From Methyloglobulus sp. (GTDB taxonomy: Bacteria; Pseudomonadota; Gammaproteobacteria; Methylococcales; Methylomonadaceae): DNA of 64,000 bases. The notes below the pieces were generated by a model that saw only the letters and a list, made by a program, of their open reading frames with translations, did not search any database and was not told the DNA's origin. The stretch's first letter is position 1; every line of letters starts with the position of its first letter. Of this stretch, positions 27,612 through 36,773 are shown piece after piece. Both the position numbers and the translations under genes were made by a program. The stretch lies in assembly GCA_013141505.1 (NCBI GenBank), contig JABFQX010000002.1, positions 1-64,000 of the forward strand, written 5' to 3'.

Positions 27612-27714
27612 CATGTACGAATTTTCGTGTGTTAGCTCCTCGTGGTAAAAACTGCTTTAAATTAAAGCATTGGCGCATTATCTGCTTCTCCTGGTCGATA
27701 ATGCGCTTTTTTTT
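27612..27714 (+). ncRNA. Candidate small RNA with CUCCU unpaired regions
   Basis: About 103 nt from the inferred start to a textbook intrinsic terminator: gcgcattatc (27673-27682) pairs perfectly with gataatgcgc (27697-27706), followed by eight T. The terminator loop is tgcttctcctggtc and a second single-stranded stretch is gttagctcctcgtgg; both carry CTCCT, complementary to AGGAG Shine-Dalgarno sequences. Two smaller stems are acga-attt-tcgt and tgcttt-aaatt-aaagca. No annotated gene precedes the terminator on this strand for about 600 bases. An 11-codon ORF (starting 27613) has no ribosome binding site. The architecture is that of a base-pairing regulatory RNA; the identity is not recognised. 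Confidence 0.55.
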
Positions 27715-27795
27715 GCTTAAAATCTTTCAGGCTTTTGTCGGTTAACAACTGCCCTTAATCAATGCAGCAACGCAAATCCCTTTTCCGTTTTTGCC

Positions 27796-28182
27796 TTATG
27801 TATCATATTTAATATATTTAAAACGTGGATCATCCGGCGTGCCTTCCAAAGCACCACCTTGTTTAGCAGGTTGCCACATAACCACCGCTTCGATTTTAGC
27901 CGCCAACTCAAAATCCTTGTTAGTAATGCCTTTTGCAGCGTGATTCATTAATTTAACAATGACGAAAGCGTAAGACACCGTAAGGTCAGGATGATGAAAC
28001 GCCGCTTCCGCCAAATGTCCGATAGTATTGACCACCATTAGCGTCCCTTTCCAGCCGCTGGTTTTGTATTTACGGCGAATCCAGCCATTTTCCAGATACC
28101 AGTGCGGCAGTTCCTCTTTTAATCGCGCTGCCACTTCTGCATCGGAATATGTTTCTTCAAATTTTCGTTCTCGCCAGCTCAT
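27796..28182 (-). CDS. Pterin-4a-carbinolamine dehydratase family protein
   Basis: This 128-residue protein contains the pterin-4a-carbinolamine dehydratase core with the active-site motif HHPDLTVSYAFVIVKLMNH after a hydrophobic strand (TLMVVNTIGHLAEAAF), then GITNKDFELAAKIE. The family dehydrates 4a-hydroxytetrahydropterin after aromatic amino acid hydroxylation, but in bacteria without phenylalanine hydroxylase it may help molybdenum cofactor or folate metabolism. No hydroxylase gene is nearby. The N-terminus (WRERKFEETYSDAEVAARL) and C-terminus extend the core by about 25 residues in total. GGAAA precedes the ATG. It faces the candidate small RNA tail to tail. Confidence 0.85.
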   Translation of the reverse strand: MSWRERKFEETYSDAEVAARLKEELPHWYLENGWIRRKYKTSGWKGTLMVVNTIGHLAEAAFHHPDLTVSYAFVIVKLMNHAAKGITNKDFELAAKIEAVVMWQPAKQGGALEGTPDDPRFKYIKYDT

Positions 28183-28286
28183 AATATTTCCTTTTTATCT
28201 AAGCAATCGTTGTAATCCAGTTTCGCACAATGCTGTAAATTTTCAAACGACCAAACAACTTGCCTGACCTAGGTTAGGTTGAAATT

Positions 28287-28435
28287 TTATCTTAGCCATA
28301 AAAATGACATTATTCCCATGTAATTAATGACTTTTCCCTCATAACGCATGGCAATCCTGCGGTAGTGCTTAACTGGCTCGACCACCTGCCAATCGTTATA
28401 ATGCCAACAATCACACGCAATATCTTTTTTCTAGT
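28287..28435 (-). pseudogene. Remnant of an IS5-family transposase (C-terminal end only)
   Basis: On the minus strand a frame ending at 28287-28289 (TAA) encodes VVEPVKHYRRIAMRYEGKV and ends IMSFLWLR; it is closed upstream by an in-frame TAG. RRIAMRYE plus a terminal WL is the C-terminus of IS5-type transposases, similar in plan to the fragment at the left window edge but not the same sequence. Only about 48 codons remain, so this is a decayed scar. It lies in the 490-base gap between the pterin dehydratase gene and the polysaccharide cluster; the rest of that gap shows nothing recognisable. Confidence 0.65.
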
Positions 28436-28672
28436 TCGATTTAGGTGGGATGACAGCATAGATATACCACTAGAGGGTATTGGAATTGGAGTGCCTAATT
28501 GAACTAAAGCCAAGACAACATTAGACAAGAAAAATAAAAAACATAAAATTCAAAATTAGTGATGCACACAAACCCTCGGTAAAAAGTCCCTATAGCCGTA
28601 TAATATAGTCAGTTTCGGCAAATCAGTTAAACTAGCTCTGCCAAAATAAGGCCAGACAAACCCCTACTTTAC

Positions 28673-29005
28673 ATGAAAATATTAATTACTGGCACTGCTG
28701 GGTTTATAGGTTCACACTTGGCAAGTCGACTGCTTGCCAGAAACGATGAAGTTGTAGGGTTAGATAGCATAAATGATTATTACGACCAACAAGTGAAGTA
28801 TGGCCGTTTAACCCGAGCTGGAATTGCACAAGATCAAATCGAATACAATCGATTGATTCAGTCAGACAGTCAACCGAATTACCGCTTTATCAAGTTATTA
28901 TTAGAAGATAAAGAAAGTTTGGATAAACTGTTTCAACAGGAAAAATTTGATGCTGTGTGCAACCTTGCTGCCCAGGCGAGCATTCAATGTTCGCGGTTAA
29001 CCTGA
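28673..29005 (+). pseudogene. Truncated nucleotide-sugar epimerase (N-terminal third of a UDP-glucuronate 4-epimerase-like protein)
   Basis: The open frame (110 aa) starts with the Rossmann motif TGTAGFIGSHLASRLL and the family phrase LDSINDYYD, then FDAVCNLAAQAS, which normally continues into ~230 further residues with the YxxxK active site. Here the frame departs from the family directly after AAQAS and stops 8 codons later. Full-length relatives are about 335 residues, so the catalytic half is missing and the product should be inactive. The 180 bases after it hold no trace of the missing part. It marks the left border of the polysaccharide cluster and probably results from deletion or recombination. 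Confidence 0.8.
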
Positions 29006-29186
29006 GAAAAATAGCCTGTATTGAGGAAACTGCTTAAAATAAAACGTTGGTTAAGTAGTGACGGTTTGATGTTACGTCAAATAAGTTAGCAAATATCTAC
29101 TTTCGGAACAGAGAATATTTACTCGTAATCTTTACCGACCAATAATTTTGGGTAGGCGCAAAAAATAACCGATAAGGATCTATATT

Positions 29187-30491
29187 GTGAAAGCAAAGTT
29201 AATTCAAAAACTCAATAATAAACAGGCAAAAATAGGCATTGTCGGTTTGGGTTACGTCGGTTTGCCATTATCGATACGCTACAGCGAAGTCGGATACAAG
29301 GTGATCGGTTTTGATATCGACCCTGATAAAGTGAAGACACTCGATCAAGGCAAAAGTTACATTGAACATATACCAAGTGAGTCGATTCAGAAGGCCGTTG
29401 ACCAAGGTTTCGAGGCTACGAGCGATTTTTCACGCATTTCCGAAACAGATGCTTTGATCCTTTGTGTTCCAACGCCGCTCAACCAATACCGTGAACCGGA
29501 TCTTAGCTTTGTTCTTAATACCACCGACGCTTTGCTGCCTTATTTAAGGCCGGGGCAAGTTGTTTCCCTGGAAAGCACAACTTATCCAGGCACGACGGAT
29601 GAGGAGCTATTGCCCAGAATTGAATCCGCTGGCCTTAAAGTAGGTGAAAATGCGTTTCTTGTGTATTCGCCGGAACGCGAAGATCCCGGTAATCCAAATT
29701 TCAGTACTCGCACTATTCCAAAGGTTTGCGGTGGGCACACGCCTGAATGTCTTGAAGTCGGTTTAGCTTTATACGGCCAAGTGATTGATAAAGTGGTGCC
29801 TGTCAGTTCAACGCGTGCGGCAGAGCTAACCAAATTACTCGAGAATATTCACCGGGCGGTTAATATTGGTCTCGTCAATGAAATGAAAATTGTTGCCGAT
29901 AAGATGGGAATTGATATTCACGAAGTTATTCGCGCCGCTGCGACCAAACCGTTTGGCTTTGTACCATATTATCCCGGGCCTGGGCTTGGGGGGCATTGTA
30001 TACCCATTGATCCATTCTACCTGACCTGGAAAGCCAGAGAATACGGAGTTCATACCCGCTTCATCGAGTTAGCCGGTGAAGTGAATTCTTCAATGCCGGA
30101 TTATGTCATTGCCAAAGTGGGCGCGGCTCTTAATTCGTTGAAGAAGTCGGTCAATGGTAGCCGCATTTTGGTGCTGGGCATTTCCTATAAAAAAAATGTC
30201 GATGATATGCGCGAGTCCCCTTCGGTGGCGTTGATGGAAAAATTGCGCGACCTTGGCGCCGAAGTTTCTTACAGTGATCCGCATGTGCCGGTATTCCCCA
30301 AAATGCGTGAACATAAGTTTGACCTAAGCACTGTACCGCTCGACTATGATACAATAACGAGTTACGACTGTGTTTTGCTGGCCACTGACCACGACAGGTT
30401 TGATTATGGCCTAATTAAAAAGGCGGCAAAATTGATTGTTGACACTCGAGGGCATTATCAAGAATCCTCTCTTCAGATTATCAAAGCTTAA
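29187..30491 (+). CDS. Nucleotide-sugar 6-dehydrogenase (UDP-GlcNAc/UDP-ManNAc dehydrogenase type)
   Basis: This 434-residue NAD-dependent enzyme oxidises the C6 hydroxyl of a UDP-sugar to a uronate. It has N-terminal Rossmann [35 protein letters not shown], the central [17 protein letters not shown] and the catalytic Cys in [17 protein letters not shown]. The C-terminal domain begins near [18 protein letters not shown]. The features ([22 protein letters not shown]) resemble WbpA/TviB-type UDP-GlcNAc dehydrogenases more than UDP-glucose dehydrogenase, but substrate cannot be fixed by eye. It is the first intact gene of the polysaccharide cluster. Confidence 0.9.
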   Translation: MKAKLIQKLNNKQAKIGIVGLGYVGLPLSIRYSEVGYKVIGFDIDPDKVKTLDQGKSYIEHIPSESIQKAVDQGFEATSDFSRISETDALILCVPTPLNQYREPDLSFVLNTTDALLPYLRPGQVVSLESTTYPGTTDEELLPRIESAGLKVGENAFLVYSPEREDPGNPNFSTRTIPKVCGGHTPECLEVGLALYGQVIDKVVPVSSTRAAELTKLLENIHRAVNIGLVNEMKIVADKMGIDIHEVIRAAATKPFGFVPYYPGPGLGGHCIPIDPFYLTWKAREYGVHTRFIELAGEVNSSMPDYVIAKVGAALNSLKKSVNGSRILVLGISYKKNVDDMRESPSVALMEKLRDLGAEVSYSDPHVPVFPKMREHKFDLSTVPLDYDTITSYDCVLLATDHDRFDYGLIKKAAKLIVDTRGHYQESSLQIIKA

Positions 30492-30620
30492 TGCATACTT
30501 ACCCTAACATAGTCGGCCGAAAAATTCGTATTGCCATTGTTGGTTGTGAATAAATTTACCTATGAGTCCTGATTTAACAGAAAGCAATCAAAAGACTATT
30601 AAACAAAAATTACTTGCCCT

Positions 30621-31895
30621 GTGAAAAGGTTATTTCCAAAAGGAGAATTTGTACGTAACGTGTTGACTTTAACGACCGGAACGACTATTGCTCAAGCAAT
30701 ACCGATCGCAATTTCTCCAATCCTCACTCGAATATATACTCCAGATGATTTTGGCGTATTTGCCTTATTCATCGCGATCACATCTATTACCTCAATAGTT
30801 TCGACTGGACGTTACGAACTAGCAATCATGTTGCCGAAAAAGGATAGCAACGGGGCTCATTTAGTTGCCCTCTCAGTCTGTATTGCTATGGGAATGAGCG
30901 TAATTGCTCTAATTTTTATATTATTGTTCAACCAATCAATAACTAATTATCTAGGGAAACCAGAAATCAGCGATTGGCTCTATTTTATCCCGCTTTCAAT
31001 ATTTTTAACGGGCCTTTATCAAAGCCTTAATTATTGGAGCAATCGAAAAAAAAAGTATAAACGCCTTGCGCTCAGCAGGGTTTTGCAAACCAGCAGCATT
31101 AGTGCTGTACAAATTGGCTCAGGGTTTTATCTAACAAATACGTCAGGATTAATTCTTGGCGATAGCATTGGAAAAATAGTTTCAACAGGGCTATTAACTA
31201 AACTGGTTTGGGAAGAAGACAAAAAAGACTTTAATCAATTATCAAAGAAAAAAATTATTTCTCTTGCCAAAAGATATAAAAACTTTCCTCTATACGACGT
31301 TGGGGCTTCATTGGCAAATACAAGTGCCTACCAAATCCAAAATATCCTGTTCCCCGCATTGTATGGGCTCACTTCAGCTGGGCATTACTTTTTAGTCCTA
31401 AGGGCATTACAAGCGCCTATTTCTTTAATTAATTCGGCTATCACAGATGTGTATAGACAAAAGCTGACCGCCAAACAAACTACTCCAGACCAGCTTAAAA
31501 CATACTACAAAAAAATGTTATATTTTTTATTTTGTGTAGGGATAATGCCCTTTACATTGCTTACTTTGTTTTCTGAGGAATTTTTTCCATTTGTTTTTGG
31601 CCGAGGTTGGAGTGAGGCAGGAAAATATGCCGCTATATTATCCCCAATGTTTTTTATAAGATTTATTGCAAATCCTTTAAGCTATTTCCTTTATTTGAAG
31701 GAAAAGCAAAAACTTAATGTTCTTGCGCACATGTTCATGTTAGGTATATCGATTGTCTCATTATATTTTTTTAAATCGGTACATGAAGTTGTTTTATCTA
31801 TTTCTGTGGGCTTCTCTATCATCTATATGTGGTATATTATTTATGCCGCAAAGTTATCTGGGGCAATAATTTTCGGAGCGCGTAATGGAAGGTAA
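30621..31895 (+). CDS. Wzx-type oligosaccharide flippase
   Basis: This 424-residue polytopic membrane protein of the polysaccharide transporter (MOP) superfamily has a GTG start at 30621. The N-terminus FVRNVLTLTTGTTIAQAIPIAISPILTRIYTPDDFG is the classic opening of Wzx-like flippases (TGTTIAQ, P-ILTR-Y-P-DFG). About twelve hydrophobic segments follow, with cytoplasmic Lys-rich loops. It would move lipid-linked repeat units across the inner membrane. It overlaps the next gene by 11 bases. The 130-base gap before it is A+T-rich and contains no gene. Confidence 0.88.
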   Translation: MKRLFPKGEFVRNVLTLTTGTTIAQAIPIAISPILTRIYTPDDFGVFALFIAITSITSIVSTGRYELAIMLPKKDSNGAHLVALSVCIAMGMSVIALIFILLFNQSITNYLGKPEISDWLYFIPLSIFLTGLYQSLNYWSNRKKKYKRLALSRVLQTSSISAVQIGSGFYLTNTSGLILGDSIGKIVSTGLLTKLVWEEDKKDFNQLSKKKIISLAKRYKNFPLYDVGASLANTSAYQIQNILFPALYGLTSAGHYFLVLRALQAPISLINSAITDVYRQKLTAKQTTPDQLKTYYKKMLYFLFCVGIMPFTLLTLFSEEFFPFVFGRGWSEAGKYAAILSPMFFIRFIANPLSYFLYLKEKQKLNVLAHMFMLGISIVSLYFFKSVHEVVLSISVGFSIIYMWYIIYAAKLSGAIIFGARNGR

Positions 31896-32550
31896 TGCAC
31901 TATTTTCAGATCCTCGTTTTATTGAAACAGCAAGTCTGATCGAAACACTGTTAACTCCTAACAGCAAAGTTATTGAAGTTGGTTCAAATGATGCCAGTTT
32001 TAAAGAATATTTAAGACAAAGTAATAATTTAAACTGGGTTACGGTTGATAAGTTTGGTCACCCTGATATTAGGATAGATTTAAACGGAAGAGAAACATCT
32101 TTACCCTTTGACGACCATAGTATCGATATGATTATCTGTACTGAAGTTTTAGAGCACTTAAGTTTAGGTTCTTATCTCGTAAAAGAAATCTCACGTGTAT
32201 TAAAAAAAGATGGTAGCGGAATCATTAGCGTACCGAACATTGTATCTTTAAAATCGAGAGTAAGAGTTTTATTGGGCATGTTGCCCGGCAATGCCGCTTC
32301 TGGCGATTGCGGTGTTACATTGGGTGGAACCGGCTATTTAGTCGACGGTGAGTGGGTCGGCGGTCACGTCGTCGATTTTCATGCCGACCTCCTGTTCAAA
32401 TATTTAGAGAGAGGGGGGCTGAAAGTTGTAAGACGGCATAATCTTTCTCTAGCCATTCGATATAAAGGAAAATTGATGTTTAAGGTTAATCCTAAATTAG
32501 TGCCAGTAAACCTCTCTGATTATATTTTTGCAATAGTTCAACCAAAATAA
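31885..32550 (+). CDS. Class I SAM-dependent methyltransferase
   Basis: In this 221-residue methyltransferase, motif I is VIEVGSNDASF, the acidic post-I residue lies in NWVTVDKFG, motif II region is DDHSIDMIICTEVLEHLS, and the SRVLKKDGSGIISVPN block is typical of Methyltransf_11 proteins. It overlaps the flippase gene by 11 bases, so it is translationally coupled and should belong to the same pathway, perhaps methylating a sugar or capping a glycan. The acceptor is not known. Confidence 0.85.
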   Translation: MEGNALFSDPRFIETASLIETLLTPNSKVIEVGSNDASFKEYLRQSNNLNWVTVDKFGHPDIRIDLNGRETSLPFDDHSIDMIICTEVLEHLSLGSYLVKEISRVLKKDGSGIISVPNIVSLKSRVRVLLGMLPGNAASGDCGVTLGGTGYLVDGEWVGGHVVDFHADLLFKYLERGGLKVVRRHNLSLAIRYKGKLMFKVNPKLVPVNLSDYIFAIVQPK

Positions 32551-33302
32551 GTATTAAACTCAATTAAAAAGGCGGCTTTTTACTAAAAATATATTCAATG
32601 AAACTAACCGCTCTAATTAGCACAAAGCCTCAGTTCATTAAATCAGCTATCGTTTCTTTTGCTTTGCAAGGCCATCATCAACCTGATGGCACGAGAGGAA
32701 TTGTCGTCCATACCGCGGCCAGCAGTACGGCAACAATGGTCGTGTTCTTTCGGAGATTTATTCCAAGCTCGGGCTAAGCCCGAGCATTGGCGGAGATTGC
32801 TAATGGACAAAATGCCGGTAGAATGTTGCAAGCGATGAGGCTTGCTAAATACAAGAAAAACCAGAGAAGCAATCGCTCACAGCAATACCGGCTCAACCTT
32901 GGCGGGGCGGCTGACGCAGCAACCGAATTTCATGTTCGCGAGGCGCATGTTGATTAGGATGACCGTTTTTGATTGTCAAATGCCGCTTGAGCCGGACAGC
33001 ACTTAGAATCACTAAACAAATTGATTTCATTCACGGTTCGACGACTGTGGGAACCTGTGGTGTAGGCTCAATGTTCATGCCTTTACGTTACGTCTGGATG
33101 CTTTGGTTACGAACAAGATCAACAGCCAACCGTTCGTTTTTATGCTCCAGAGGGTATTGTGCTTATAGAAGAGGCTTAATCAGGAATTTCTTAACGATGG
33201 CTGTATTTTTTTAAAGTGGCAATATCTCTTCATTCAAATTTGATTTTTATGGACGAAGGATTCGGGTAGAAACATTATATTGGCTTACTAGTAGGTTTAT
33301 CG
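32551..33302. other. 752-base stretch with no intact gene, probably degraded coding or IS sequence
   Basis: No ORF here has a credible family match. Composition shifts to higher GC at about 32660-32960 compared with the A+T-rich genes on both sides. Several short frames look like decayed protein, for example a plus-strand frame with AKPEHWRRLLMDKMP, interrupted by stops, but I cannot name the source. A minus-strand ORF (32643-32831) is also unrecognised. gctcgggctaagcccgagc (32768-32786) is a strong hairpin with 8-bp arms. This is most likely a rearrangement scar. Confidence 0.5.
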
Positions 33303-34538
33303 ATGAAAGTTGTATTTCTGACATGGGGTGAAACCCCGCGTTCTTATGGGGTTTTTGGCTCCCAAGCGATTGCCCAGTTTGTTGCTTCCAAGCGGCAAAT
33401 GGGTGATGGCTCTGAATTTAGCTTTATTTCCGCTCTGCCTATCGTCCATAGCGGATTCGTTAGAGAAAAGCTCAATTTTTTCAAGGAATTGACTAAAGTT
33501 AAGCATCAGCTTGAAAATATCCCATTCTCGATTATCCCTATCTACACAACACAAAACTTTGTTAATTCTTCAAAAACGACACTTGGGTTAATGCATATTG
33601 GGGCGCATTGGCATTTGAAGAGAAAACTGCAATCCATAAAGCCAGACATCGTGCATTGCCGTTCGTATCATGCCGCTTGGGCGGCATTATCCGTTAGAAA
33701 AAAATATAAATTTAATTACAAAATTGTTTTTGATGCTCGAGCCCTTTGGCCAGAGGAGATAGCATTAAAAAAGAGGTGGAAGGTAAATGATGAAAATTAT
33801 GTTTTCTTAAAATCTCTCGAATGCGAATTGCTGTTATCATCCGATGCCACAGTCGCTGTTTCTGATCCTATGACTGAGCATTTTTTGGATCTGAGTAATC
33901 AAAGGGTTGAAACCATATACAATAGCACCTCGGCAAAAAACTTGGGCAATAGCGTTAAAGGAATAAATAAAAAAAATACAACGCTTTGTTATGTTGGGGC
34001 TTTAGCAAATAACTCTTGGCATGAACCAATATTGCTTTTAGAACTTTATTTGAAATTTAGAGAATGTGTGACAAATCCTAGGCTGCTCATTGTTACTACA
34101 TCAAGCCATAAAAAACTGCTAAAAGACTTTTCGGTTCTTTCGACAGAAGAACTCACAATTACATCAAGTAAATCGATAGACGAGTTGACAAGGTTGTTAA
34201 GTACAGCAGACTATGGCGCACTACCGTATCGTAAGGCTAGCGTTGGTTATGAAGAATTGCTTGCCAAAGCAGTTTTAGCGACAAAAACCGTCGAATACCT
34301 CGCATCAGGGTTGCCGGTTTTAGTCAACAAACAATGCGAAGGGGCGGCATCCATCATTACTAAATATGATTTGGGTATCGCTTATGATCCATTGAATTTG
34401 GCTGCAATTGACGCAGTTGCTCTGAACAAGTATAAAAACGATGAAATTTCAAAAAATGCAAAAAAACTGGCTCATGACTTATTTGATTACGAAGCCAATG
34501 CAAAACGTTACTGCGATTTATACACTTCTTTGCTATAA
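33303..34538 (+). CDS. Glycosyltransferase (GT4-like, GT-B fold)
   Basis: This 411-residue glycosyltransferase has N-terminal half with KPDIVHCRSYHAAWAAL and KIVFDARALWPEE, the middle hinge TVAVSDPMTEHF, and C-terminal half with ATKTVEYLASGLPVLVN, where the E of the E-x7-E nucleotide-binding region lies, followed by the usual YDLGIAYDP. This is the GT-B architecture of families such as GT4. The donor and acceptor are unknown. It probably adds one sugar of the repeat unit. The gene is flanked by the degraded stretch upstream and the polytopic membrane protein 34 bases downstream. Confidence 0.85.
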   Translation: MKVVFLTWGETPRSYGVFGSQAIAQFVASKRQMGDGSEFSFISALPIVHSGFVREKLNFFKELTKVKHQLENIPFSIIPIYTTQNFVNSSKTTLGLMHIGAHWHLKRKLQSIKPDIVHCRSYHAAWAALSVRKKYKFNYKIVFDARALWPEEIALKKRWKVNDENYVFLKSLECELLLSSDATVAVSDPMTEHFLDLSNQRVETIYNSTSAKNLGNSVKGINKKNTTLCYVGALANNSWHEPILLLELYLKFRECVTNPRLLIVTTSSHKKLLKDFSVLSTEELTITSSKSIDELTRLLSTADYGALPYRKASVGYEELLAKAVLATKTVEYLASGLPVLVNKQCEGAASIITKYDLGIAYDPLNLAAIDAVALNKYKNDEISKNAKKLAHDLFDYEANAKRYCDLYTSLL

Positions 34539-34572
34539 CAAAATCACCAAAGGATGAGACCAGGGGCAAAAA

Positions 34573-35778
34573 ATGCATTTGAATAATGCGCCTCGCATTT
34601 CCAAATTTGGTTTGCTTTGTATTCTTTTATTCTATTTGGGTAGTTTCCTAGGAAGATTTTTATTTCCTTTTGGCGATGAGCCTGATTTTTCTGTTCGGGC
34701 ACGTGTGTTAACAAATGGAACAGAAGAGTTACCTTTTTGGTCGCCGTACTCTTTTTTATTTAAAATTTTTCAAAATATTGAAGTAGAAACTAATTGCGTA
34801 ATAGAATCCGCGCCCTTTTCGTTGTGGTCATTAATTGATGATCACTCATGCACAGAAAGCCTTAGTCAGATTTTTTATAGGTTTACCATCGTAGTATTCA
34901 TAACCTTACCACTAGCTTATTGCGTTATTTTCCGCCAATCATTCATCAAACTTGTATCGTTAATAAAATACGAATTACCTCCAGAAGAATGGCAAAACAA
35001 ACTGGACAGCGTCGCTATTTCTTTAACGTTGCCATCAACTGTTTATTACCTCGGCTTATTAAGCCACGAACAACTTACCTTAGCGATTTCATTATTCGTG
35101 TTAATTTTCTGGGATTCTTTGCCGGTAGTCTTATTTCTCATCGCACTGACAGCCTCAATTGACCCCGGTAACGCCATCATAATATTGCTTTTTACTTTAA
35201 TTGGAAAAACAGGGGAGCTTATGAATAGAACTCTTAAGCCTTTTTTTTTCGACATCACTCTAGTATGCGCTCTAATTTTTGCCTACGTAATTGGATTTTC
35301 AATACTTGAAATATTACCCCTAAATTACTTAGGCATTGGACAAAAAGCAGAATCACTTATTCATTTATTCTCGAATGGGATTGGCGTTGAATTGATAGAT
35401 AAATACCCAAAAATATTTAGACCAGTCATCACTTTTATGACACTCATATTTATGACCCCTAGTTTTGTCAAAGTGGTTTTAGGATATGTATTAGTATTTA
35501 TACTTTTACTGGTTGCTTTTATGAAAGCTTTTTTAACAAAAAACTCGTGTAAGAAAAAACAATTAATAACAAAATCTGTTTTGCTTAAATCTATGTTTGC
35601 AACCACGGTAATTTTTATTTTTTTATTTCCAACTCATACAAACGGAAAATATTATATTTTTTTAATGCCCTTTTTTATTTCTTTTTTATTAAATATATAT
35701 AAAAAGGAAGTTATCGCGTTTTTTTCAATGTTAATAGCACTCACTGTATATTTAAATATATTTTTATACAGAATTTAA
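34573..35778 (+). CDS. Polytopic membrane protein, candidate Wzy polymerase
   Basis: I do not recognise a family. This 401-residue protein has about ten hydrophobic segments spread over the length and a large soluble loop after the first one (about residues 35-95). Position in a Wzx-dependent polysaccharide cluster, lack of any other multi-spanning protein except Wzx, and the low sequence conservation expected of polymerases make Wzy the best guess. The DNA is very A+T-rich with T-runs, as for many wzy genes. A membrane glycosyltransferase (for example GT39/83-like) is an alternative. An IS982 element is inserted just after its stop. Confidence 0.6.
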   Translation: MHLNNAPRISKFGLLCILLFYLGSFLGRFLFPFGDEPDFSVRARVLTNGTEELPFWSPYSFLFKIFQNIEVETNCVIESAPFSLWSLIDDHSCTESLSQIFYRFTIVVFITLPLAYCVIFRQSFIKLVSLIKYELPPEEWQNKLDSVAISLTLPSTVYYLGLLSHEQLTLAISLFVLIFWDSLPVVLFLIALTASIDPGNAIIILLFTLIGKTGELMNRTLKPFFFDITLVCALIFAYVIGFSILEILPLNYLGIGQKAESLIHLFSNGIGVELIDKYPKIFRPVITFMTLIFMTPSFVKVVLGYVLVFILLLVAFMKAFLTKNSCKKKQLITKSVLLKSMFATTVIFIFLFPTHTNGKYYIFLMPFFISFLLNIYKKEVIAFFSMLIALTVYLNIFLYRI

Positions 35779-35820
35779 TTTGATAAGACCTTACCCGTGG
35801 TGCATTTAGGATGATAAAAA

Positions 35821-35892
35821 ATAAGTTGCTCATTTCCACGGTGTGGTTATCATTAAATTTTCGCCAAAAAACAAATGATATGAGCAACTTAT
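35821..35892 (+). promoter_or_regulatory. Inverted repeat that can sequester the transposase start codon
   Basis: ataagttgctcat (35821-35833) and atgagcaacttat (35880-35892) are perfect 13-bp complements with a 46-base loop. The second arm contains the transposase ATG itself at its first base. In any transcript entering from outside the element both arms are present, and the start codon would be locked in the stem; a transcript starting inside the loop would lack the first arm. This is the logic known for other IS elements that avoid expression by read-through. Confidence 0.7.
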
Positions 35893-36773
35893 GTGTAAGG
35901 TATAACAAAATTCTTGGCCTTTTGCACGAACTCGAACCCCAAGATAATTTCCTGAACCAAATCCGTACCCCTAAGCTTTCCGACAAACAACTGATCGCTC
36001 TGGCTTTGGCTGCCGAAAGCGCAAGCATCGACTCGGAACGCCACCTGTTTAAGCAATTGCCGGCAACCGTGATAGGCCAAATTGACCGCTCGGTCTTCAA
36101 CCGGCGGCGACGGCAGCTTGCGTTCAAGATTGAACACTTCCGCCAGCGCATGGTTTCGGTGTTGGCTCCGTCCGAAAATTATTACTTTGTGGACAGCATG
36201 CCCTTGGAAATCTGCAAGTTTGGCCGTGCCAAGCGCCTGCGCATCTGCCGGGAGACCGACGGCGCAGAGCCCGGTTACGGCTATTGCGCGGTGCACAAGG
36301 CGTATTATTTCGGCTACAAGATCCATGCGGTGTGCACCCCCAACGGGACGATCCTTACCTTTGATATTTCCAGCGCATCGACGCACGACATCCACTACCT
36401 CAACGACTTAAAAACGCAACTCGACCACTGTGTCCTCGTCGGCGATTTATGCCCCAGAGGGTACAAGGGCTACCTGAGCCAACAATACCAGCAAGATTTG
36501 TTTGGCACCGCCGCCATCCGACTGGAAACCCCAATGCGCCGCAACCAAGTTGACTTTACCCCGTTCAGCTCCGTGTTGAGAAAAGCCCGCAAACGCATCG
36601 AAACCTTGTTTTCACAACTGTGCGACCAGTTCATGGTCCGGCGCAATTACGCCAAGTCATTCCAAGGCTTGGCAACCCGGATACTGTCAAAATTGACGGC
36701 GTTGACACTCATCCAATGGCTTAACCAGCGCAATGGCAATAAATTAAACAACTTGAAAATCGTTATTTCCTAA
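35880..36773 (+). CDS. IS982-family transposase
   Basis: This 297-residue DDE transposase, with the ATG at 35880 chosen over 35811 because the family begins at a short N-terminus like MSNLCVRYNKIL, shows the IS982 features YYFVDSMPLEICKFGRAKR (first Asp), a central GYKIHAVCTPNG and HDIHYLND strand, VLVGDLCPRGYKG with the second Asp, and RKRIETLFSQL with the Glu. It is full length with no frameshift, so probably functional. Codon use is more GC-rich than in the flanking polysaccharide genes, as expected of a mobile element. Confidence 0.93.
   Translation: MSNLCVRYNKILGLLHELEPQDNFLNQIRTPKLSDKQLIALALAAESASIDSERHLFKQLPATVIGQIDRSVFNRRRRQLAFKIEHFRQRMVSVLAPSENYYFVDSMPLEICKFGRAKRLRICRETDGAEPGYGYCAVHKAYYFGYKIHAVCTPNGTILTFDISSASTHDIHYLNDLKTQLDHCVLVGDLCPRGYKGYLSQQYQQDLFGTAAIRLETPMRRNQVDFTPFSSVLRKARKRIETLFSQLCDQFMVRRNYAKSFQGLATRILSKLTALTLIQWLNQRNGNKLNNLKIVIS

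Noticed and set aside
27613-27648. 11-codon ORF (MYEFSCVSSSW) within the 27.6 kb RNA candidate
   Set aside because: No Shine-Dalgarno, start nearly at the predicted transcript end; not enough support for a peptide.
28310-28528. 72-residue minus-strand ORF in the gap before the polysaccharide cluster
   Set aside because: It overlaps the transposase remnant in a different frame and resembles no family.
32643-33214. ORFs of 62 and 81 residues in the degraded stretch
   Set aside because: No recognisable domain, no ribosome binding site and no neighbouring logic; likely chance frames in decayed DNA.
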